From Fragum whitleyi (Eukaryota; Mollusca; Bivalvia; Cardiida; Cardiidae): 64,000 bases of DNA. Shown here one piece after another: positions 10,455 through 21,232 of the stretch; position 1 is the stretch's first letter, and each line of letters opens with the position of its first letter. The stretch spans positions 29,263,272-29,327,271 of the forward strand of contig OX411549.1 of the NCBI GenBank assembly GCA_948146395.1, in the 5' to 3' direction. The notes under the pieces were generated by a model. That model saw only the letters and a program-made list of their open reading frames with translations, was not told the origin of the DNA and did not search any database. A program made the position numbers and the translations under genes.

Positions 10455-10697
10455 GGGCCCGTTTTACTAAACTTCTTACGACAAAATTGATCGTAAGTCA
10501 AAATCACAAATCGTACCTGGCGTTTTCATTCATATCGTTAGATTCTGCCTTGCAATATCTCTTTGGAATCGTCTTCAGAAGACGATTCCAATGAAATGAT
10601 GCATGACAGAATTCGATATTTAGTTACTTATTTAGAAGCAATTTAAGTTTTGACTTATGCAAAAAATGATCGTAAGATGTTTAGTAAAACGAGCCCC
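10455..10697. mobile_element. MITE family G, copy 1 (GGGGCCCG ends)
   Basis: Terminal inverted repeats are GGGGCCCGTTTTACTAAA at the left and TTTAGTAAAACGAGCCCC at the right. The middle is also palindromic around GAATCGTCTTCAGAAGACGATTC. A second copy lies in the opposite orientation at 39178-39421. Confidence 0.8.
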
Positions 10698-11091
10698 AGC
10701 ATGACTTGTGTTTTCTCGTTCATGACTTTTTCTTTTAGCAAGTAAAGTAATCTGATGGCATGTCAATTTTTGGGTTCCAATGGAAAGGAAAACTCAAAAA
10801 AACAAAATAGAAGAAATAGATCGAAACTTGAATGTAACTAAGTTTTTTCATTAACTCAAAAATAGGCCTTTTTTGTGCATTAGATTAGATATCATTTTGG
10901 TAAAAAAAAATGTCAGTTTATTTGGCATCATTATATTATTATGACTGTTGAAAAAATCATTTTTAGGGGTTTTAAATTGGAATTATGGTCAATGACTAAT
11001 AAGAAAATTTTTCGTGAAATTAACCTGAATCAAAGGGCACACTCCAACTTAGGTACATGTCAAATGCTAGCAATTTTCGTACACATTCAAA
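10698..11091. other. Intron sequence, nothing recognised
   Basis: AT-rich, no open frame or repeat family that I can identify. Confidence 0.4.
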
Positions 11092-11782
11092 TAGTGATGG
11101 GCTGATTATTCAATATAATCGATAATCAGTTGGTTTTAGCTTCGATACAGATTATCGATTAAGAAATCTCATAATCAATTGTTTGTTTGCTTGTTTGAAT
11201 GGGTTTTACGCCGCTTTCAACAATTTCGCAGTTATATCACGGTGGCCGGAGCACCTAACAATGGATTTCTGGTATTTCTTTCACCTGTACTACCATTACA
11301 CCCTTTCCCAGCCTCCGACTGCTATCTCATATAGGTTTACGATTATCTACCCATTGGTGAGAGACTCATAATCAATTAATTGGTAAATTGCTACAATTTA
11401 ATGATTTGAAAGATTTATGTCACATTTATTTAGTCTTGAGTACTTCTTATTTTCTGGTAACATCCTTTTATCCAAGATTAATTTCCAACCAACCTCAAGA
11501 ATAGACCTACACTTAATTTTTGTTCATCATTGACTACTGATAGTTAAGTGTAGGTCTATTCCAGAAAAACAAAAGGACAGGTACCATTACCTGTTTTCCA
11601 TTATCTTTATCTTTTTAAAAAAAATATAAGAAGTTGTAAAACATACCTTGTTAGTGCCATAGGGTATATTCATTAAAAAAGTACTGTTTTCTAAGAAACG
11701 GATTGTAGTATTGATCATTAGTTGATTTTTCTCTTTCAACTAAAATCATCAATTAAGATTTGAAAACAATTGCCCAACACTA
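11092..11782. mobile_element. hAT-like MITE with 8-bp target-site duplication
   Basis: Ends are TAGTGATGGGC at 11092 and GCCCAACACTA ending at 11782. Flanks are CATTCAAA (11084-11091) and CATACAAA (11783-11790), which match at 7 of 8 positions; 8 bp is the hAT duplication length. The 11498-11565 stretch has an inner inverted repeat (GAATAGACCTACACTTAA-like). A SINE is nested in it at 11181-11364. A related end is seen near 28145-28187. No transposase. Confidence 0.75.
11181..11364 (-). mobile_element. 5'-truncated tRNA-type SINE with 13-bp target-site duplication
   Basis: Flanked by identical CTCATAATCAATT at 11168-11180 and 11365-11377. The body ('ttttacgccgctttcaacaa', 'gagcacctaacaatgga', 'ctcatataggtttacgatt') matches the SINE at 63711-63993, but the tRNA-like head is missing. 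Orientation is deduced from the head in that other copy. Confidence 0.78.
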
Positions 11783-11834
11783 CATACAAAGCATTGTCCT
11801 GTTTATTTCCAAAAATTAATATGCTATTGGGTAT

Positions 11835-12350
11835 AAGGCATAATGTGTGTTACTTGTTCGCCTTACCTTGTAAAGCACGCATTTGTATCAATATGAGGAG
11901 GCTTGTTTAGACCACCCAGGACTAGAGAGCTGACAGCGTCTTCATTCTACAATGCTTCTGCGTTTATTAAGGCATATTGTGTGCTACTTGATGGCCTTAC
12001 CTTGTTAAGCATATATTTGTATCAATATGAGGAAGCTTGTTTAGACCACACAGGACAAGAGAGTTGACAGCGTCTTCATTCTACAATGCTTCTGCGTTTA
12101 TTAAGGCATATTGTGTGCTACTTGATGGCCTTACCTTGTAAAGCATATATTTGTATCAATATGAGGAAGCTTGTTTAGACCACACAGGACAAGAGAGTTG
12201 ACAGCGTCTTCATTCTACAATGCTTCTGCGTTTATTAAGGCATATTGTGTGTTACTTGTTTGCCTTACCTTGTAAAGCATATATTTGTATCAATATGAGG
12301 AAGCTTGTTTAGACCACACAGGACTAGAGAGTCTACAGCGTCTACATTCC
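11835..12350. repeat. 134-bp tandem repeat, ~3.8 copies, derived from exon 8 and its donor
   Basis: Units start at 11835, 11969, 12103 and 12237, a constant period of 134 bp. Each contains a copy of the last ~80 bases of metalloprotease exon 8 and the GTAAGG splice donor (minus strand donors at 11857-11862, 11991-11996, 12125-12130 and 12263-12268, give or take a few bases). The exon-like part stays free of stops in all units, with a few amino-acid changes (F to L; C to G; L to P; I to A). Homology to the genuine exon ends near 12350. Confidence 0.85.
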
Positions 12351-12396
12351 CTGATCCTGTACTGGTGGTCACATCTGACCAAGATTCAACCTGTGT
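12269..12396 (-). CDS. Metalloprotease exon 8 (128 bp)
   Basis: The acceptor is TTTTTTTTCAG (AG at 12397-12398) and the donor GTAAGG (12263-12268). Phase 0 start; it reads TQVESWSDVTTSTGSGNVDA and on to DTNICFTR, ending with two bases of an Arg codon completed by exon 9. In M12B proteases this covers the helix and strand leading to the D-x-A-x-L-x-T segment; CFTR matches the end of that strand. The 3' part of this exon has been copied in tandem into the intron that follows. The long pyrimidine tract makes this one of the best-supported exons. Confidence 0.75.
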
Positions 12397-12442
12397 CTGA
12401 AAAAAAAGTTTTCGAAGACAATAAAACTTAGTTGTGAATCTT

Positions 12443-12691
12443 TTAACCCTTGTCATGCTGAACCGGGAATATTCCTGCTTTTGCAGAGGTATAGACAAAG
12501 ATCAGCCTGCGCCTTTGTGCAGCCTGATCTTAGCCTACACCACCTGTTTGTCTCCTTTAAAGGCAGATTTGTGTTTGAAATTAAATTTCTAAAAGCAAGA
12601 TTTCCCTACACCTTTGGATTGTAGGGCTGTCAGTACTTTGATTTGAGAGCATTTCTTAAAGAGAATTTCAATTCAGCATGACAATGGTTAA
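12443..12691. mobile_element. piggyBac-like MITE family P1, copy 2
   Basis: TTAA at both borders with CCCTTGTCATGCTGAA and TTCAGCATGACAATGG ends, 249 bp. It lies 45 bp upstream of the exon 8 splice acceptor. Confidence 0.78.
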
Positions 12692-12736
12692 ATCACAACA
12701 GCTAGAGGCATTTGGCATGTTCATGAACACAATTTA

Positions 12737-13291
12737 TATATACTGTTCACAAAAAGTAAAGGATATTGTAAGTTTAATTTGTGGTATTCTGGTCAGCTTG
12801 GGCATCCATAAATCTTAAGGATCCCGGTTTTTGAATCACCAGCAAAGAAGCAAATTGTTTGATATCGTGACAATATCTTACTGTGAGACACAGGGCTTGA
12901 CCGCAGTCTCGACTCACGTTCTTCAGGTTTCCAGCATACCATTGACTCACTAACGGTGAGCTTTCATTAGACCTCTCATTAATCCAACAAAATGTTATGC
13001 GAATACATGATAGAGATAAACACCGAATATTTTTTTCTCAAAAGAATGCTCAACTAAAGTAAGAATTTCCTTTACAACATACCCCATGTTAAAATAAGCG
13101 CTATACCCCTCTCTTCTTAAATGCTGAATTTGCAGGATATGTTTAGCAGAAAAGGGAATTCCCTAACTACCATATTACCATGAGACAACTGCTAGATCGC
13201 CAAGAATAAGTTAGATTGTCCTAAATTGTTTACAACCACAATAACCTTATGGATTAACAGATTATCCCCTACTTTTTGTGAACAGTATATA
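12737..13291. mobile_element. TA-flanked inverted-repeat element (Tc1/mariner-like), ~555 bp
   Basis: Ends are TATACTGTTCACAAAAAGTA at 12739 and TACTTTTTGTGAACAGTATA ending near 13290, with TA-rich borders. No open transposase. Assignment to the Tc1/mariner group rests only on the TA borders and end symmetry. Confidence 0.68.
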
Positions 13292-13419
13292 TCCTCATTA
13301 CCTAAAATTTCACAAAGACTTACAGTACACCCACCTTTACAAGGTGGGTGATTTTGGAATAATTTAAGAATGAAATTAAATGAATGGGGATTACCTAGCT
13401 TGTAATCTGAGTTTGGTAT

Positions 13420-14060
13420 TATTGACCTTGACTGCTAACCTTGACTTTGGTATCATTAGGTGCAAATCATCAAGACCTACCATCATGCCAAATATAAGGC
13501 TTGTATCTTGAATAGCCTTGAAAATATTAGCAATGTTAAAAGTTCAAAGTTTTTGAGTTATTTGAATTTGACAGATGACCTTGACCTTATAAAATGACTT
13601 TGACTTTGGTATCAGTAGATGCACATTATTAAGATCTAACATTATGCCAAATATGAGGCTTGTATCTTAAATAGCCTTGAAAATATTGGCAATGTAATTA
13701 TGTTTTTTTTATTAAGTTTTTGAGTTATCTGACCTTGACAGATGACGTCTACCTTGTCACATGACCTTGACTTTGGTATCAACAGATGCGTATCATTAAG
13801 ATCTACTATTATGCCAATATGAGGCTTGTATCTTTAATAGCCTTAAGATTTTGGCAATGTTAACTTTTTATTAAGTTTTTGAGTTATCTGACCTTGACAG
13901 ATGACCTTTACCTTGTCACATGACCTCGACTTTGGTATCAGCAGATGCATATCATTGATATCTATCATCATGTCAAAATTAGGCTTACATCTTGAATAGC
14001 CTTAAAAATATTGGCAATGTCAAGTGTGTTTTTTTGTAAAGTTTTGCTGACAGTCTGACA
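13420..14060. repeat. Diverged tandem array, 4 units of ~159-167 bp
   Basis: 'TTGACTTTGGTATCA' or close variants start units at 13441, 13600, 13767 and 13928. Other recurring phrases are 'atgccaaatatgaggcttgt' and 'gagttatctgaccttgacag'. Ends with a 'cagacagacaggcaatgg' tail. Confidence 0.8.
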
Positions 14061-14290
14061 GACAGGCAATGGTAAAACAACATGCCCCTGATCTTTTAAT
14101 ACTGGGAAATATAAATGTTTATTTCTGTGCCCAAATGTGATGTTTTAAAATCTATTCCAGTAAGTGAAATTTTGGAATGATACGATTGGCTTTAAGGAAG
14201 TTGTGGTCCTTTTTGATCGATTTCTTGTAATAATTTCAATGTTTGAAGTGATTGTTTCAAATGCTTTAAATGGAAGGCTGAGAGATTACC

Positions 14291-14520
14291 TTAACCCTTT
14301 CCTGTTTTACAAAATTTTGGGCCTGTCCAAATTCAAAGGTTTTGCAGACGAAAATTTCAAATGGATTTAATTTGAAAAATAACCATTCAGTAGGGTAGGA
14401 AATAGTGTAGAAACAAAAGAAATTGCTCGTCAGAAGCAATTTCTTCTTTTTTTTACAATGTTTTCTCAATCATAAAATCACAGGCACCTAAAAAGCAGGG
14501 TTTAAACAGCAAAGGGTTAA
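14291..14520. mobile_element. piggyBac-like MITE family P2, copy 3
   Basis: TTAA at 14291-14294 and 14517-14520, CCCTTTCCTGTTTTAC and CAGCAAAGGG ends, internal 'agaagcaatttcttcttt' hairpin. Same family as the copy at 14688. Confidence 0.8.
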
Positions 14521-14691
14521 GGTAGTGGAAACATATTAATTCTGCAACATTTTGGCACTCATGAACTTTCACAATTTTGACAGGTTTCCTAATGAAAAAT
14601 ATTAGGAAACCTCCATTAACACTGTTAAAAGTTCATTACTCCAAAAACGTTGCGGAGCTATTACAGAGCTATTACGGGTCCACTACCTTAA
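14517..14691. mobile_element. TTAA-flanked MITE with GGTAGTGG ends
   Basis: The 175-bp element lies between TTAA at 14517-14520 and 14688-14691. Ends are GGTAGTGGA and TCCACTACC. It contains an inner palindrome 'aggtttcctaatgaaaaata' near 14583. Related sequence occurs at 20322-20440. It shares its TTAA sites with the P2 copies on both sides. Confidence 0.7.
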
Positions 14692-14917
14692 CCCTTTCCT
14701 GTTTTACAAAATTTTGGATCTGTCCAAATTCAAAGGTTTTGCAGACGAAAATTTAAAGTAGATTTAATTTGAAAAATAACCATTCAGTACGGTAGAAAAT
14801 AGTGTGGAAAAAGAAGAAATTGCTTGTCAGAAGAAATTTCTTCTTTTTTTCACAATGTTTTCTCAATCATAAAATCACAGGCACGTAAAAAGCAGGGATT
14901 AAACAGCAAAGGGTTAA
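14688..14917. mobile_element. piggyBac-like MITE family P2, copy 4
   Basis: TTAA at 14688-14691 and 14914-14917, same orientation and ends as the copy at 14291. Confidence 0.8.
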
Positions 14918-15041
14918 TAAGAGAATAAGGTATCAAGGTATTTTGATCTTTTTGAATCCTTTGTGATGCATATTTTGTTTTTTTTTTCAAATTTCATATC
15001 TTCAGTATAATTACACTGAAACTAATTGTACAATCTGAAAT

Positions 15042-15790
15042 TATTATAGGGATGAGTGTCTTTTTACTGCGTTTATTGGGGTATAAAGTGCAATTGCCTA
15101 ATAGCACATGGCAAATAACGCCCGTAGGGCATTATGTTTAAGCCATGTGCTAAGGCAATTGCACTTTATACCCCAATAAACTTAGCGAAAAAGACACTCG
15201 TCCCTTATAATTGCAATCCTATAGATCAAAGAAACTATTTAAATACTCGGCCAAACATTAAAGCTTCAAGTCTACTTTCTCGGCGGAAAAAAATTACACG
15301 ATATATTTTGTGTACTGTTTATCTCACTATCGAAGTGAAATGTCATAAAGTAAAACAAATGATACACAAATCAACGACAACATTAAAATTTGTAGAGGTA
15401 CTTATGACAAAAAAGCTTGTTTCTGCCAAGTAAGTCTGTGTTTTTAAACGAAAACGGCATGGTCAGTCTTAGTTGAGAGAGTTGCCTGACGGTCTTCGTC
15501 GATTTGCTGTTTTCTAAGTTTACGTCGGCACAGAATCAGAACTGCATGCTTGTTATCGTTAATTCTTTCGAAAATATCTTAATTTATAAAAGATTGAATG
15601 GAAATGTTGCGTTGATGATCGGGAACTAGATTAATTCGAGTTCCTACAACACAGGACTTGCAGATCGAAGTTGGGGGGTTCCCCGAAAGACCTATTGCAT
15701 TTTACACAGAAATAAAGTGCAATGAATTTCCCCACGTGATGCGATTTAAACCAATCAGAATTCTTTATTTTATTGGATTGCAATTATTTC
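15042..15790. mobile_element. Foldback plus inverted-repeat element, family F1, copy 1
   Basis: The left part (15045-15210) is a palindrome with ~65-bp arms around AACGCCCGTAGGGC. The right part begins with ATAATTGCAATCC (15207) and ends with its complement GGATTGCAATTAT (15775-15787), with ~570 bp between. The whole stretch recurs at 44488-45211 with moderate divergence. An open frame at 15134-15433 lies inside it and is absent as such in the other copy, so I do not call it a gene. Confidence 0.75.
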
Positions 15791-16073
15791 CATTTGATGA
15801 TATGGTATACAGTGAAATTATTACCAACCTTGTGGAAGACTTATCTATTTGACTTATCTATCTGTTTCTCTTTAGGCAGTTACAAATGTTATGCACCGAG
15901 TCATCAATTGAGTATCCTCTTATAAAAGCCAATCCCTTGCTAATGGAAATGTGATGATTCTAATAGAAACCTAGGGTTCTATTAGAACTATTATGGTACA
16001 CATGTATATTTCACACAAATTAATCATATTAATGGAGTTCTTCGCAAAGCAATCAAAGAGTGGCTTAACTTAC
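15791..16073. other. Intron sequence, nothing recognised
   Basis: No gene or known repeat seen between the F1 copy and exon 7. Confidence 0.4.
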
Positions 16074-16157
16074 CTTTTGGATTTTGACATCACTGAGGTA
16101 AACCCGGAAACATATACTATATGTTTGTTGTTCAAGACATCTAAAACGTAAATCAAC
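16074..16157 (-). CDS. Metalloprotease exon 7 (84 bp)
   Basis: Donor GTAAGT at 16068-16073; acceptor TCTATTTAG with AG at 16158-16159. It is in phase 0 at both ends and gives 28 codons, VDLRFRCLEQQ then TYSICFRVYLSDVKIQK. A second AG at 16141-16142 would put the frame into a stop, so the upstream AG is chosen. The pattern fits the second strand of the reprolysin fold, where a hydrophobic I-x-F-x-V-x-L alternation is usual. Confidence 0.72.
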
Positions 16158-16414
16158 CTAAATAGAGATGAATAGATCAGTAATAAAGGGAAAAGCTGAG
16201 TATTAATGACCTGATATTGACCTGTGCCATTTAGATGAATAACATTTTGATATCTCAAAATTTGCACTGTATGTACACTGTACTATCATTTTAGTAACCA
16301 AATTAGTAGGGGCTAAGAAAAAAGGATATACAGTCAAACCTGTCTTAGAGTCCACCTGTGTTCAGCAAGCAGCCTGTCTTTAGCAAGCAGCCACCGAGCA
16401 CTGAAATTAACCTG

Positions 16415-16500
16415 CAAACAGTTTTCCAATTGTACCCTGATTTGCACGTGCACCTGCGTGCAAAGCGGGGTATAACTGGAAAACTGTTTGCACCGTTCGG
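16415..16500. repeat. Hairpin family K, copy 1
   Basis: The inverted arms 'GCAAACAGTTTTCCAATTG' and 'AACTGGAAAACTGTTTGC' surround a core TTTGCACGTGCACCTGCGTG. Overlapping open frames on both strands here come from the symmetry and are not genes. Related hairpins are at 29305-29390 and 54780-54860. Confidence 0.7.
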
Positions 16501-17029
16501 TGATCCTGAATGCAGGGCTGTATTACGCAAGCACCTGTCTTAAGCAAGTGCTTTTTGAATGTCCCTTTGGTGCTTGCTTAAAGTAGGGTTCACACGGCAT
16601 GTTTAAGCAGATATGAAAAAACAGACATGTTTTGAAACATATATGTTTTTGGGGTTCAGACGGTATGTTTTACATATCTGCTTTGGATGACCCAGGTCAG
16701 TTATTTCTGATGTGAAGTATTGTATTACAGTACTGGAATGTGGAGATGGATATCTATTTCTTACCCAACCGATTTGCCCTTTTCAACAAACATGAAATAA
16801 AAAGAAAAGTGACATGCTATTTATCAAAAGACAAACCAACAGTATCAAAGAGTATTAAATGCACTTCTCAAACAATGTTTCATCACGATTGACCAAATAT
16901 TTCTATTCATACCTCTATGAAAACTAGAAAGCCATGAATGGCTTGAGTCGCTCCACAGGCTTGAAATTCTTGAAAAAGCAAATCTAAGATTTGACTAGGT
17001 TTTACGATATTTTGGGTTCTACTGATGTT

Positions 17030-18040
17030 AAAATGATTTTCAGAAATGCCACTATATAACATATAGAAAAATGACCTCCGCCCATAAAATACATATTTTT
17101 CATCCGATCACAATAATTTTTGCTAGACTGATAAAGCTTCACTCAAGGATCATTCCAGTGAAATTTGGTTGATATCCTTCCATTACATTCTGAAAAAATG
17201 ATTTTCAAAGTTTCCACTATATAACATATAGAGAAATGACCTCCGCCCATAAAATGCATATTTATCATCCAATCACAACAATTTTTGGTACACTGATAAA
17301 GGGTCACCCAAGGATAATTCCAGTGAAATTTGGCTGATATCCATCAATAACATTCTGAGAAAATTATTTTCAAAGTTTCCACTATATAACAAATAGAGAA
17401 ATGACCTCTGCTCATAAAATGCATATTTATCATCCGATCACAATAATTTTTGGTAGACAGATAAAGGGTCACCCAAGGATTATTCATGTAAAATTTAATT
17501 GGTATCCATCCATTAGAATCTGAGAAAAGTCACTTTTTACCATACCGGTATTTGGAAATTAGCCACGCCCATTAAATCCATGTTTTTCATTGGATCAAAA
17601 TTTCTTGAACAACTTTGAAAGAGGGTCATCCAAGGATCATTCCTGTGAAGTTTGGTTGAAATTCATCCAGTAGTTTCTGAGGAGAAGATTTTTAAAGAAA
17701 AGTTTACAACTGGATGCACACACGCACGCACGGCGGACACAACGCCATGACATTAGCCCCAGTGGCTATCCATCCATTAGAATCTGAGAATAGTCACTTT
17801 TTACCATATTTGGAAATTAGCCACGCCCATTAGATTCATGTTTTTCATTGGATCAAAATTTCTTGAACAACTTTGAAAGAGGGTCACCCAAGGATCATTC
17901 CTGTGAAGTTTGGTTGAAATTCATCCAGTAGTTTCTGAGGAGAAGATTTTTAAAGAAAAAGTTTACGACCGGACGCACGGACGCACGACGGACACAACGC
18001 CATGACAATAGCCCCAGTGGCTTTCAGCCAGTGGAGCTAA
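17030..18040. repeat. Diverged tandem array, ~165-bp units (about 6)
   Basis: 'CACTATATAACATATAGA' recurs at 17050, 17215 and 17380 (variants), each with 'gacctccgcccataaaa' and 'gggtcacccaaggat'. The last two units carry 'ccacgcccattaaatcc' and end in 'acgccatgacattagcccca' and 'agtggct', a mobile-looking terminal cassette repeated at 17725 and 17985. Confidence 0.78.
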
Positions 18041-18362
18041 AAAATGATAAAGTGAGTACCATATTGACCTGGCGAATATCTCTATCGGTACATCTGTGAA
18101 AAAAGCGCCACTAGCTGGTATTCTTGCAGGCAAAAAACTATCCATGGAAAAATATCAAGAATCTTCGAATTTCATTTCTTAATGATATCAAATTATAACA
18201 TACTAAAAACGTTGCTTCATTGATTTATGAATCAAATAAAACTAGTTACACTTCTACTATGCATAGAGTGTGGTGACAATTTGGCTTTATATCTCTATCA
18301 ATTAAATAGTAAAATAAAAGTTATTTTGAATATTGTGTGAAAAGTCATTTTGGAAGCCACAT

Positions 18363-18372
<10 letters not shown>

Positions 18373-18392
<20 letters not shown>
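18373..18392. repeat. Poly-G run (20)
   Basis: Twenty G directly after an 11-T run. It is a likely spot for sequencing-length error. Confidence 0.95.
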
Positions 18393-18395
<3 letters not shown>

Positions 18396-18785
18396 ATCCC
18401 CTGAGTGTTCAATAGTGTTTTATAGAAAAAATTAAAATAGTAAACTGTCTTTTTAATTCATAGAAGGATTTTGCTCATATAGCTTTCATTGAAATGATTG
18501 ATTCATTCATATGATACCTAAAGTAAACAGTTTGTCCAGGTAATTGACAAGTATAAACAGATGTTGTCAAGTCATCTCGGTCAGTTTCCCCAGAAAAGCT
18601 TCTGATTGGTCAATTTGGTATGAAAAAGCAGGCGAAATAGAACATGTTCTATTCCGTCTGTAAAGCAGATCTGTTAACAGAACGCCCATTATCTAGGGGT
18701 TCACACGATGTGTTTTTGAAGATCTGAAAAGACAGATGTGAAAAAACACATTGTGTGAACCCCACTTAAGACAGGTTTGACTGTA

Positions 18786-19068
18786 GTAGCACTAGTGTGA
18801 GAAATACCTGCTTAGTTGCTCAAGCCGCCTCCATATGAATGAAAAAGCAGCATAAACAATAAAATCAAACAAACAATAACAGATTTAGTCAAGGATCAGC
18901 CTCTGATTGAGCTAGCCATGTTTGGCAAAATAGAATGAAAATCTTATTTCTCTACTAGACGTGATAAAATGGCTGAAATAATGGCTGATGCTGGTTGAAT
19001 TCTTATTCACAGGTCATTTCATTTTCATTACTTACTATGGTAATACATGTATACTTTTTGACCTAAAG
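18786..19068. other. Intron sequence, nothing recognised
   Basis: No gene or repeat family identified. Confidence 0.4.
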
Positions 19069-19319
19069 TTAACCCTTGTCCTGCTGAATAAATTTTGGCT
19101 AAAAGTTTTCATCAAAATCAAAGGGCTGAAAGCTGACAGCTACCAACTGTAGGTCAATTTTTTTTTCATGTGAAAAACTAAATCTATTGACAATTCTGAT
19201 TGAAAGTGAGGAAATCAGATGGTGTAGATGAACATCAGACTGCACAATGTGCAGGCTGAAGTTTGTCTGCAGCTCCTGCCAAAGTAGGAATATTCCGGTT
19301 TCAGCAAGACAAGGGTTAA
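19069..19319. mobile_element. piggyBac-like MITE family P1, copy 3
   Basis: TTAA borders, CCCTTGTCCTGCTGAA and TTTCAGCAAGACAAGGG ends, 251 bp. Confidence 0.78.
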
Positions 19320-19556
19320 GAATATCTTTTTATTCAGTTGTTGAGAATATTTGGACAACTACATAAGACTGAGCTGCAGGATAACATATTCAGAATTCTC
19401 ATGTGTAGTAGGCATAAAACCTGTGTCTTCAATAATCAAAATGTGCTAAGTAAAAGTGCTAAGTTGCCAGACAAAACAAGGGAGACATCCCATAGTATCC
19501 ACAAAAGGGAGAGGAACAGTAATAGTTCCACAACACTTTGGAAAGTATGAAAGTAT

Positions 19557-20317
19557 CGTCGGCTCCATTCTATAAGGACGTATACGCGAAATTCCATTTT
19601 TTCTTTTATTGCGTTTCCGCACACATATGATATTCCCACGTCTTTTGCGAAGATGCTGGACCTGATAGCTAATCATATCCCCCCAAAAAAGCTTCATAAA
19701 CTTGTAAGATACGTCATATTTGCAACGGAAGTGGTCAAAAAGTGAAGTTCGAAAATGACGTAATGACAAATTTGATTATTGTTCATGTTTCCTTATGATA
19801 AAAGTTTATTTTTAAAGATCAGTTTTAAAAAAGAACACAACCTTTACCCAGGCCAGATAATTCGTGTGTCTCAGTTACATAAATAAAAATTGTTATATGC
19901 GTTTTTCACTTTTTTCGAGAATCGTCTCACTCAACGGCTTTCGGGGTCTCATATGCACCCAAAAAGAATTTTTTTACAGGTGATTTTGTCCTATGTCTTA
20001 TGTAACATCAAATCTATTAGTTTTTTTCATGCATTTACCTTTTATGCCTTTTTTGTCTATACAGCATTTTGTTCTGTAAAAATTAAGTGAAAAAATGACA
20101 TACTTTATGATTTTTTTGTTGTTTTTCTAAAATAACTCATTATAGAGACAAAATTTATTATTTATGACGGCAGATAATATATTTAGTGTGTCGATTTAAA
20201 ATGTTTTCGACCAAAATAGTTGTACTAGTGTTTATAGGTAAAAAGATATTAAGTTTTTTCCTTCTCCTAAAAAGTAGGCTTTTCCCGTATTCATCCTTAT
20301 AGAAGGGAGCCGACGGT
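19557..20317. mobile_element. Inverted-repeat element with CGTCGGCTCC ends, ~760 bp
   Basis: Left end CGTCGGCTCCATTCTATAAG; right end CTTATAGAAGGGAGCCGACG. Flanked by TAT on both sides. AT-rich interior with no transposase. Confidence 0.72.
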
Positions 20318-20608
20318 ATGATCATTCACAATTTTAACTGAGGTTTCCTAATTTGGAAGCCTTGGTTCACACTATTAGATTTAATTATGTCCAAAATGTT
20401 ATGGAAGTGTTACGGTGTGTTACGGGTCTACTCATCTGATTATGAAATAAATTGCTAATTAAATTTGGTCATACAAGATTTGTTTAATTTTTATAGTTCC
20501 GAACATTTAAATATGATATGCTTAACTTAACACTAGTGGTATATAGATCTTGTTTAAAAACTTTGAATGTGTTTCTGGTAGTGATTTCATTATGTAGAAA
20601 AATATTGG
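20318..20608. other. Relic related to the GGTAGTGG MITE
   Basis: 20322-20412 contains 'tcacaattttaactgaggtt' and 'gtgttacgggtctactcat' like the MITE at 14517-14691, but it is decayed. The rest is unrecognised. Confidence 0.4.
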
Positions 20609-20838
20609 AGTCTGTGCATGACATTTCCAACAATTTCAAATGTGCAAAAAGTAAAGATTCTTGTCAGGCTGTGCACCCGCACAGTCTAACAAGAGTCTTC
20701 ACTTTGCACTTTGTAGATAGATAATGTCTTGAAGTATCTTTAAACAATAAGATAATTTTCTAATATGCTCTTCATCTATTTAAGCAACAAAAGTTTGCTC
20801 CCCAAGCACTTGTCAAATTGCTGGAAATGTCACGCACA
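20609..20838. mobile_element. MITE family H, copy 2
   Basis: Ends GTGCATGACATTTCCAACAA and TTGCTGGAAATGTCACGCAC; inner palindrome around GGCTGTGCACCCGCACAGTC near 20672. Same layout as 5711 and 46545. Confidence 0.75.
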
Positions 20839-20939
20839 GTCATTTACATTTAGAAATGATCAACATATGTGAATCAAATCTAATTAGTGTTTCGAGACTC
20901 AAATATTCATAGGTGCATTGCTGTCCTGAATGCAATGTA

Positions 20940-21232
20940 TAACAAGAGTACCGCAAGCGGGTGCCAACGCTCGGCTGTGTTGACCTTGAAAAATGACCTT
21001 GACCTTGACTGATGACCTCGAACTTGATACCAACAGAAAGGTCTTGTCCCAAGCAATAATCATGTGAATTATTAAGGCTCTATGACTTACCATTCAAAAG
21101 TTATGACCAAGGTTAAAGTTTGTCATGCCAACGATAACGCCAACACCAATGCCAACAACAATGCCAACGACAACGCGAATGACGCCAAGGTGATCATAAT
21201 ACCTCAGGTTTTCTTCGAAAACAGCCGAGCTA
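20940..21232. repeat. Interspersed repeat, ACAAGAGTACCGCAAGCGGG type
   Basis: Starts ACAAGAGTACCGCAAGCGGG, carries a 'gaccttgaccttgactga' stretch and an imperfect 'ccaacgacaacgcc' minisatellite (21125-21180), and ends near 'cagccgagctaaaa'. It has no coding capacity; the class is uncertain. Confidence 0.55.

Larger units (their letters stand above)
16329..18785. mobile_element. Pogo/Tigger-like element with TACAGTCAAACCTGTCTTA ends, containing nested insertions
   Basis: The left end TACAGTCAAACCTGTCTTA at 16329 is matched by its complement ending at 18785. TA borders and the ACAGTC...GACTGT termini are like pogo/Tigger elements. A second inverted pair is nested inside: 'GGGTTCACACGGCATGTTT' near 16585 and 'AACACATTGTGTGAACCCC' near 18745. 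A tandem array and a G run lie further in. No transposase is seen. Confidence 0.68.

Noticed and set aside
11835..12350. CRISPR-like array
   Set aside because: The units are contiguous 134-bp tandem copies without unique spacers, and the genome is eukaryotic.
16074..16140. Shorter version of exon 7 using the AG at 16141-16142
   Set aside because: It would give a stop codon three codons in when joined to exon 6; the upstream AG at 16158-16159 keeps the frame.
16345..16543. Overlapping 61-codon frames on both strands
   Set aside because: They arise from the near-perfect palindrome of hairpin family K.
19436..19769. Minus frames of 67 and 107 codons
   Set aside because: They cross the border of the inverted-repeat element at 19557 and have no domain or splice context.
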